Shown here piece by piece: positions 1 through 5,450 of a stretch of 12,260 bases of DNA (positions are counted from its first letter, which is position 1; every line of letters begins with the position of its first letter). Origin of the DNA: CAVZLD01 sp964522605 (lineage in GTDB: Bacteria; Planctomycetota; Planctomycetia; Pirellulales; Pirellulaceae); the NCBI GenBank assembly GCA_964522605.1, contig CAZFWV010000214.1, positions 1-12,260 of the forward strand, in the 5' to 3' direction. Under the pieces are notes generated by a model, which had not been told where the DNA came from, did not search any database, and saw only the letters and a list, made by a program, of their open reading frames with translations. The translations under genes were made by a program, and so were the position numbers.

Positions 1-188
1 CGACTTTCGATGGCGGTCCGCAGGTCGTGCGGTTTGTTAGTTGATGGAATGGAAAACGTCACCACACCCTCCCGGGAGAAGGTCGTGCAGTTTTTTTATT
101 GTTGGTTCGAAGGGAGTTACCAAATCCTCCCAGTGGCGACTTGTTCGGAGACTCCCGAAAAACCAACACTTCTAAGCGGCACGGCCTC
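1..188. other. Intergenic DNA beyond the 3' end of the leftmost gene
   Basis: I see no convincing gene here. An open frame running rightward from position 10 continues deep into the antisense of the membrane-protein gene and has no recognisable protein character, so I treat it as a shadow. Two similar short stretches begin with AGGTCGTGC(A/G)G at about 22-32 and 80-90 and continue into T-rich sequence. A related stretch occurs at 9697-9707, so this may be a degenerate repeat. I see no clear intrinsic terminator for the leftward gene. Confidence 0.4.
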
Positions 189-1151
189 TCAGGGCGAGGA
201 ATGCCGCATTTTCGACTCAATATATAGAATAACTGAAACCCCTAGCTCCGCCAGCAGCCAGACAAATCGCAGCAGAACGGCGGAAAGCAGGGCAACGATC
301 GATCCAAAGGGCTCCGTCATCAGTTCGTCCAGCACCAGCTCGCGCACCCCGAGACCTCCGGGCAGCAGAGATAGGAATCCGGCGACCACCGCCAAGCTGA
401 CGGAAGCCGTCAGACGCGGCCATAACTCGTACCAGGAATTCGGCGGCAGGTCGATCGGCATGGAGCGCAACACGGCCCAATAACTCAGCCCGAGGATCGC
501 CCAGCCGAAGGCGTTTGCGATCCAACCCAGAAACATGATGCGCCAGGTAAAACCTTCGAGGGCGGATTCCACACTGGGCCGAAGGACACTGACGCGAAAT
601 TTTCGCACGAGAAACCGAAAAACGGGGGGCCAAGTCGGAACGCCCGACAACAACATCAGCACAATCGCCAGCAGGAGTAATCCGACATGCGACGCGAAAA
701 AGATACTTAGAATCAGTGCCGCCAGGCAGGCGCCAACCGTCATCATCGTCAACGTCTCCGCGAAGACACTCACGGCGGCAACAGCCGGTTCGACCTGACT
801 CTGATTGAGCAGCGCTGTCCGAATCACCACCACCATGGCCTTGCCGGGGACATACTTCCCAAGGTGGCCTGCGTAGTAGGCCCGCAGCGTGTCGCGTAAA
901 CGAGGACGCTGGCCCATGGCACGCAACAAGCGATGCCAGTACAGTCCCATCGGGAGCAGCCCCGATAGATAGAGCACGGCGGAACCCATGAGCCAGGACC
1001 AGTGCAACTGGCGCAGCGAGAATCCACCTTCCTGGCGAAGCTGGTCCCGGGCGGAGACGACTGCCCGAACAACGAAGACGGTAACCGTCACGACAATCGC
1101 CCACTTCAGCCACAGAACCCAGCGACGTTTCGTGGGAACCGATGTATTCAA
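189..1151 (-). CDS. UPF0104 / LPG-synthase-TM family integral membrane protein
   Basis: This is a 320-residue, strongly hydrophobic protein of the family related to the flippase (transmembrane) half of lysylphosphatidylglycerol synthase MprF. Many members in other bacteria are stand-alone membrane proteins near glycosyltransferases. Two family signatures are visible: GHLGKYVPGKAMVVVIRT at residues 95-112, and SLLPGGLGVRELVLDELM at 261-278. About seven membrane segments can be picked out, near residues 12-30, 52-70, 125-150, 153-170, 203-226, 247-265 and 284-310. No soluble aminoacyltransferase domain is attached, so lysyl-lipid synthesis is not implied; lipid or lipid-linked-precursor transport is inferred. 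The start is TTG, preceded by GGGAGA with a 7-nt gap. The next in-frame ATG, at residue 55, would remove the first membrane segment. The gene diverges from the AI-2E permease, with about 180 bp between the start codons. The exact substrate is unknown. Confidence 0.85.
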   Translation of the reverse strand: MNTSVPTKRRWVLWLKWAIVVTVTVFVVRAVVSARDQLRQEGGFSLRQLHWSWLMGSAVLYLSGLLPMGLYWHRLLRAMGQRPRLRDTLRAYYAGHLGKYVPGKAMVVVIRTALLNQSQVEPAVAAVSVFAETLTMMTVGACLAALILSIFFASHVGLLLLAIVLMLLSGVPTWPPVFRFLVRKFRVSVLRPSVESALEGFTWRIMFLGWIANAFGWAILGLSYWAVLRSMPIDLPPNSWYELWPRLTASVSLAVVAGFLSLLPGGLGVRELVLDELMTEPFGSIVALLSAVLLRFVWLLAELGVSVILYIESKMRHSSP

Positions 1152-1331
1152 TCAGAAATCTCCCGGAAAAGAAGGCGAGGCATTGAGCCGACGTGGCGGC
1201 GCGGGGTATTGTGCTCGCTGGAGCCATTCGCTACAAGTCGAAGGCTCGCTAGCGGGCGAGATTTCATCCTCGTCCCGTCTCGTGGACTCCCGACCGTCTG
1301 CGCTGGAGAATGGTGCGAAAGGGCTTTTGTC

Positions 1332-2921
1332 ATGTCGCGATGGGTTTCACTCTTCGTGTTGTTACTCGTTATCGGGGCAACCGGCTACTTGCTCTATCGC
1401 GTCATGTCGGGTTTTATACTGCCCTTGTTCCTTGCGGTCGTGCTCACGATCATCTTTCGACCACTGCAAGATTGGATGCTGCAGAAACTGCCGAAACATG
1501 AACAGCTGGCCGCGTTGCTGACGACGCTCATCGTTCTGGCGACCGTCTTGTTGCCGCTGATCGGCGTGATTGCCCTGGCAGTTCACGAAGGCTTGGATGC
1601 CGTCCGCAGTGACTTCCTCGAACGGGCAGAATTGAAGCTCGCCGATGTCCGGGCAGCGGCTCGTCTGAATCTGCCCTTCGAAACGTACCCCGGGGCAGAC
1701 GGGAACATGATGGCGATTCAGGAACTGGAGTCGCTGCTTGCTAACCTGCCGGACGAACTACCACCGGCAGACGAAATCACGCCCGAATTGCGCGAGAACG
1801 TCGAGCAGCTCCACGATCACGTCGTCGCATTTGAAGATCGACTCCAGACGGTACGGGAAGAGGTCGAACAGTCTCCCCCCGACCGGGATTTGGATGGATT
1901 ACACCAGCGGTGCGTGCAACGAGTGCTCCGAGAAAGGGAAAACGACGCCTTTCAAGAACTCGCCGAAGTCCGCGCAACCCTGGAACATTTCAAAGCCTAC
2001 TTGAAAAACGCAACGACGGAGGAAACGCGGACTGCGAACCGGCCGGCCGGCGAGACGGAAGAAGAATCGGAAGAGGAAATGGCCGAGTCGCTGGATTTGG
2101 ACCGCCTGCGTCTGCAGTATGCGAGCCTCAAGCCCGCATACAACGCCTTCCGCATCGACCTGCTCGGAGGGCCGATCTGGTCCTGGCTCCGAGACTTGGC
2201 CAACCCCAGCTCCAAAAAACTGCAAACATGGTTTCGCACGATCGAACAGCAACTGAGCGGTTGGCTGCCTTCGGTCGCGGGTCAAGCCACCGCCGTTTTG
2301 GGACGCTGGGCTGTTGATCTGGCGATCATGAGTATCGCGCTCTTCTATTTCCTGAAAGACGGCCCGTCCATGATTCGGTCGCTGATGTGGCTTTCCCCGT
2401 TGGATGATCGCCATGAAGAGCAATTGCTGGGACAGTTTAGTGACATCAGTCGAGCCGTCGTTCTGGCAACGCTGTTGTCCGCCGTCGCGCAGGGAATCCT
2501 GGCGGCTCCGGCCTACTACCTGGCCGGGTTCGAATCCGTCTTCATGTTGATGTTTCTGACCATGGTGCTCGCCATGGTCCCGTTTGTCGGAGCCGCGGCG
2601 GTCTGGTTGCCTGCCTGCTTGTGGCTGGCGCTTGTCGATCAAAAGTATGTGGCCGCAATCGGTCTGCTCCTGTACGGCATGATCGTGATCTCGATGGTCG
2701 ACAACATCGTCAAGCCGTACGTATTGGCAGGGAAATCCAAGCTTCACCCCCTGCTGGGACTACTCAGCGTCCTGGGCGGTGTGCAGGCCTTGGGCGCAAT
2801 TGGAATTCTCGTCGGGCCGATGGTTGTGTCGTTTCTCCAAGCGCTTCTGACGATCCTGAATCAGGAATTAGCCGAGATTGACGCGGCCGGTGCTGAGGGT
2901 GTCGAAACGAAAGCGGTGTGA
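1332..2921 (+). CDS. AI-2E family transporter with large soluble insertion
   Basis: This is a 529-residue permease of the AI-2E family (PF01594). Family members include TqsA, linked to autoinducer-2 export, and some Na+/H+ antiporters; the substrate here is unknown. The N-terminus has membrane segments at about 4-22, 26-42 and 59-84. The C-terminal half carries the typical family sequences: LFYFLKDGP (337-345), MVPFVGAAAVWLP (415-427), DNIVKPYVLAGKSKLHPLLG (457-476) and GAIGILVGP (488-496). Between the two halves, residues about 88-315 form a long charged, helical, probably coiled-coil stretch that includes an acidic run at about 241-249 (ETEEESEEE). Ordinary members are roughly 350 residues, so this insertion explains the extra length. 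The frame is open back to 1002, but I choose ATG 1332: it begins a hydrophobic N-terminus, has AAAGGG 8 nt upstream, and avoids overlapping the divergent gene. It is followed after 85 bp by the proline-rich protein gene. Confidence 0.9.
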   Translation: MSRWVSLFVLLLVIGATGYLLYRVMSGFILPLFLAVVLTIIFRPLQDWMLQKLPKHEQLAALLTTLIVLATVLLPLIGVIALAVHEGLDAVRSDFLERAELKLADVRAAARLNLPFETYPGADGNMMAIQELESLLANLPDELPPADEITPELRENVEQLHDHVVAFEDRLQTVREEVEQSPPDRDLDGLHQRCVQRVLRERENDAFQELAEVRATLEHFKAYLKNATTEETRTANRPAGETEEESEEEMAESLDLDRLRLQYASLKPAYNAFRIDLLGGPIWSWLRDLANPSSKKLQTWFRTIEQQLSGWLPSVAGQATAVLGRWAVDLAIMSIALFYFLKDGPSMIRSLMWLSPLDDRHEEQLLGQFSDISRAVVLATLLSAVAQGILAAPAYYLAGFESVFMLMFLTMVLAMVPFVGAAAVWLPACLWLALVDQKYVAAIGLLLYGMIVISMVDNIVKPYVLAGKSKLHPLLGLLSVLGGVQALGAIGILVGPMVVSFLQALLTILNQELAEIDAAGAEGVETKAV

Positions 2922-3006
2922 GAGGGAAAGCTGTATTTACACGAAGAGCTATCAGCTTGTACGATGCGGCCGAAGCAAGCAGATCTCGACGGAAGGAGCT
3001 CTTCGC

Positions 3007-4089
3007 ATGGCCTGGATGGCACTCCTAGTGATTTGTACGGTCACCCCCGAGCAATCGGGGTGGTCGACTGGTGGACCGACGGTAAGTCCTTACGAATCGC
3101 CAAATAATCGGCCCTTTCCGGGAACCAATCCCACAGCGGCGGGCCAGCCGACCGCGGCGCCGATTGTGCCCGATTACGCTCCGGGTCCCTCCTTTCCGTC
3201 TTCAGCTAGTTCGTCCAGCATGCCACCGTCCGTGATGGCGCCGACCACGACGACGCCTCCGGGAGGAGGCGGAGGATCCTGGTGGACACAAATCCAGGAT
3301 GCACTGGCCAATCCTGTCAGCCGAACGCCGGCGGCGGGTCCCTCGAACGCCTCCGGCCAGATGCGACAGGCGAGCGGCGCCGAATACCCGCCGACGCCTC
3401 CGCCCGTCGTCGCGCCACGGAGCGCCGTGGGTTTCCCATCGGCCACGAATCAGAACGGAGTCTTGCCGCCCGAATACGGGGCGAATCCGGGGTCGATCCC
3501 ACGGGGGGAACGAGGCGACATTTTGCCACCGGGTGGAAACAGCTACACGAATCGTCCAGCGCCAGGGATGGGGACCGGTGGTCGCGAGATCCTGTATGAA
3601 AATGCGGGATCGGGAAACGATTTGGATCGCACCGCGAGCTATCAGAACAAGACTTTCGTGACCGCACCCCGGGTTACGGTTCCTGAACCTCCGCCCCTGC
3701 AGCCCCCCAACAACGTTGACTTCGGCAACTCGGCGGACGGCCAATTCCCCACGCAGCCCCTGCCCTCCCAGTTGCCGACCAACACGGTTGGCTCGCCCTC
3801 CGGATCCGGGCTGGATGACGCCCAATCTACGGCGGAAACCAAGACTCAAGCCCAAAACGCCTCCGGCGACCGCTGGTGGCCGCTGCTTCTGGCGATGCTC
3901 GGCCTGTTTGGATCGCTCGGCTTCAACGTCTACCTTGGTTGGATCGCCTGGGACCTGCATGGTCGCTACCAGGACGTCGTTGCCGACCTGCATGACCTCG
4001 AGAATCAATTCGACGAACGATCGAGCATTGCGGAGAGCGACCGATCCGTTCGCCGTGACTCTCGTCGAGTCACGGCGTTGGCGGGATAA
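3007..4089 (+). CDS. Proline-rich single-pass membrane protein, function unknown
   Basis: This is a 360-residue protein I cannot assign a function. The N-terminus is a short hydrophobic stretch (MAWMALLVICTV), perhaps a signal or anchor. Residues about 20-285 are low-complexity, rich in Pro, Gly, Ser, Thr and Asn, with a polyglycine patch near residue 85. The C-terminus has one clear membrane helix (WWPLLLAMLGLFGSLGFNVY) ending in YLGWIAWDLHGRYQDVV, then a short acidic helical tail and an Arg/Ser-rich end. A C-terminal anchor behind a long disordered proline-rich arm resembles planctomycete hypothetical proteins I recall, but that resemblance is from memory. The frame is open from 2878. ATG 3007 is chosen because a strong AAGGAG lies 8 nt upstream, at 2993-2998. 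It is in the same direction as the AI-2E gene and 85 bp behind it, so the two may be cotranscribed. An envelope scaffold role is a guess. Confidence 0.75.
   Translation: MAWMALLVICTVTPEQSGWSTGGPTVSPYESPNNRPFPGTNPTAAGQPTAAPIVPDYAPGPSFPSSASSSSMPPSVMAPTTTTPPGGGGGSWWTQIQDALANPVSRTPAAGPSNASGQMRQASGAEYPPTPPPVVAPRSAVGFPSATNQNGVLPPEYGANPGSIPRGERGDILPPGGNSYTNRPAPGMGTGGREILYENAGSGNDLDRTASYQNKTFVTAPRVTVPEPPPLQPPNNVDFGNSADGQFPTQPLPSQLPTNTVGSPSGSGLDDAQSTAETKTQAQNASGDRWWPLLLAMLGLFGSLGFNVYLGWIAWDLHGRYQDVVADLHDLENQFDERSSIAESDRSVRRDSRRVTALAG
4051..4077 (+). terminator. Perfect 11-bp hairpin in the last codons of the proline-rich protein gene
   Basis: CGCCGTGACTC (4051-4061) and GAGTCACGGCG (4067-4077) are perfect reverse complements around the 5-nt loop TCGTC. 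The hairpin ends 12 nt before the end of the coding region. No T-tract follows, so it does not match a classical intrinsic terminator. It could protect the mRNA 3' end, help terminate the converging transcripts from here and from nagB, or be a coding coincidence (it encodes RRDSRRVTA). Confidence 0.35.
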
Positions 4090-4101
4090 TCGCAGCGTTC
4101 C

Positions 4102-4260
4102 TCAGTCGGGAATGAAAGGCGGGTCGCTGCACGAAGGACAGCCTCCGAGCCTGCGGACGAGGACCTCGCGCGGCATTGCACCGCAACGCAGCCGGCCCCG
4201 TCGGCAACTCGAACAGATGAGTTGCCGAAAGCAGGAGGATGGGCCTCGCTTGGAACGCGA
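4102..4260 (-). other. Cysteine-rich reading frame in frame after the nagB stop
   Basis: Directly after the TGA of nagB, the same frame stays open for 52 codons before another TGA. It contains C-F-R-Q-L-I-C-S-S-C, then a lone Cys, then G-G-C-P-S-C-S-D near the end. Two CxxC pairs about 30 residues apart are what a small zinc ribbon would show. There is no ATG, GTG or TTG before codon 29, where an ATG (4174-4176) would give only 24 residues with one CxxC pair. Possible readings are a decayed gene, a stop-codon readthrough extension of NagB, an sORF with a non-standard start, or a chance frame. I do not call it a gene. Confidence 0.2.
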
Positions 4261-5097
4261 TCAGATCTGCCGCTGATGACTCGGCACTCGAGGACGACCG
4301 AAGTGAGGCCCGGGAATGATCGCGGGCGCGCCCGGTCGCTTTGCCTGAATCCAGTCGTAGTAATCGACATTCTTCAGATCCGCAGCGGCAGCACGATCCA
4401 GGTAGCAGATCGTATCCGAATGCAACTGGAGAGCACTGGCCGTGATCATGCTGGTGACCGGGCCTTCGATCGCGGCAGCAATGGCCTCGGACTTACTCTC
4501 GCCGCTGGCGAGCAACACGATCCGCCGTGCCTCGAGAATCGTGCCAACGCCCATGGTGATTGCATAGATCGGAACATCTTCGGGCTTTTCAAAGAAGCGC
4601 GCATTGTCCTGGATCGTCTGTCGGGCAAGCGTCTTGATCCGCGTTCGCGATCCCAGAGAACTCGAAGGTTCGTTGAACGCAATGTGACCGTCGGAACCAA
4701 TTCCGAGGATTTGCAGGTCGATCCCACCGCATTCGACGATTCGTTGTTCATACCAGCAACAGAACGCCTCGTAGTTATCCGTGGTGCCCGAAGGAATGTA
4801 GATATTCTGCTTCGGGATGTTGATATGCTGGAACAGGTGGTGGTGCATGAAGTAGTGGTAACTTTGCGGATCCGTTCGCTTGAGTCCCACGTATTCATCG
4901 AGGTTGAACGAAGTCACCTGGGAGAAATCGAGGCCTTCTTCGCGGTGCATGCGCACCAGTTCTTCATACAGGCCGACCGGCGTGCTGCCTGTCGCCAAAC
5001 CGAGAACAGCATTCGGTTTGGAATTCAGTGTCTGGGCGACGACCTGTGCGGCCGCTTTGCTCATCGCCTCGTACGTCTCACTAATAATGATTTCCAT
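4261..5097 (-). CDS. nagB: Glucosamine-6-phosphate deaminase NagB
   Basis: The 278-residue cytoplasmic enzyme converts glucosamine 6-phosphate to fructose 6-phosphate plus ammonia, the last step of N-acetylglucosamine use. The phosphate-binding region GLATGSTPVGLYEEL (33-47) and FNLDEYVGL (64-72) are clear. Active-site residues known from E. coli NagB (Asp72, Asp141, His143, Glu148) correspond to Asp67, Asp136, His138 and Glu143 here, the last three in GIGSDGHIAFNEP. The allosteric GlcNAc-6-P contacts also appear conserved: Ser146, Ser147, Arg153 and Lys155 in SSSLGSRTRIK match E. coli Ser151, Ser152, Arg158 and Lys160. An allosterically activated enzyme is therefore likely, though not proven. 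The ATG has AGGGGGAG about 7 nt upstream. A tail of about 25 Pro/Arg-rich residues extends past the usual end. No other nag genes are adjacent; the gene stands alone between a converging and a diverging neighbour. Confidence 0.97.
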   Translation of the reverse strand: MEIIISETYEAMSKAAAQVVAQTLNSKPNAVLGLATGSTPVGLYEELVRMHREEGLDFSQVTSFNLDEYVGLKRTDPQSYHYFMHHHLFQHINIPKQNIYIPSGTTDNYEAFCCWYEQRIVECGGIDLQILGIGSDGHIAFNEPSSSLGSRTRIKTLARQTIQDNARFFEKPEDVPIYAITMGVGTILEARRIVLLASGESKSEAIAAAIEGPVTSMITASALQLHSDTICYLDRAAAADLKNVDYYDWIQAKRPGAPAIIPGPHFGRPRVPSHQRQI

Positions 5098-5450
5098 GAT
5101 TGGCTCCCCCTTGTGTCGCAGATGAAATCATTCCGCAGCCGTGTCAGATATTCGCGCCATATGGACCCAGACCGAACACAGCCCCCCGTGAATCGGCTGT
5201 CAAGATCGTGGCGGTGTCCTTCCGCCTCCCTCAGTAAGATAACTGCACTGCCCCCCCTTCTTCAACGGCCTAAAGCCAAGTCACGATCGGAATCGACCGA
5301 CGATTCATGCGTGAAACATTCCGAAATCGCTTCCGTTGATGAAATCGTCGCCTTCGGTTGGCTATTAAGCGATGACCCGACCGGCATTGACCTACCCGTG
5401 TTTTTCCACCGGAGATAGACTGGACTGATCAAGTTAGGAATCACGGGATC
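5098..5450. other. Divergent intergenic region between nagB and the metalloprotease gene
   Basis: These 353 bp separate the two divergent starts and should hold both promoters. Visible structures are a 6-bp inverted repeat, ACAGCC (5178-5183) and GGCTGT (5195-5200), and a run of seven C at 5251-5257. For the rightward gene, TTGACC at 5387-5392 is a possible -35 but has no good -10 at standard spacing. Open frames crossing this stretch in both directions lack recognisable domains and are not supported as genes. Confidence 0.5.
5175..5203 (-). promoter_or_regulatory. Possible sigma-70-type promoter for nagB
   Basis: On the minus strand a perfect TTGACA (plus-strand TGTCAA at 5198-5203) is followed after 17 nt by TGTGTT (about 5175-5180), a weak -10 with three of six consensus bases. 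It would give a leader of roughly 70-75 nt ahead of nagB. The -35 overlaps the ACAGCC/GGCTGT inverted repeat (5178-5200), which could be an operator. This is consensus matching only. Confidence 0.22.

Noticed and set aside
217..1227. 336-codon leftward frame overlapping the UPF0104 gene in another phase
   Set aside because: Composition rich in Arg, Ser, Gly and Pro with no family match, while the overlapping frame has clear membrane segments and signature motifs.
1899..2747. 282-codon leftward frame inside the AI-2E gene
   Set aside because: Rich in Gln, His, Arg and Asp without structure; antisense shadow of the permease.
3202..4008. 268-codon leftward frame opposite the proline-rich gene
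   Set aside because: Low-complexity antisense of Pro/Gly codons; the sense frame has a strong ribosome site and a membrane anchor.
4222..5418. Long rightward open frame (398 codons) opposite nagB
   Set aside because: It is antisense to a gene with intact active-site motifs and shows no domain or codon logic; it is a by-product of GC-rich codon bias.
5262..5444. Small leftward frame of 60 codons in the nagB-protease spacer
   Set aside because: No ribosome site or recognisable protein features, and a competing rightward frame over the same DNA is equally unremarkable.
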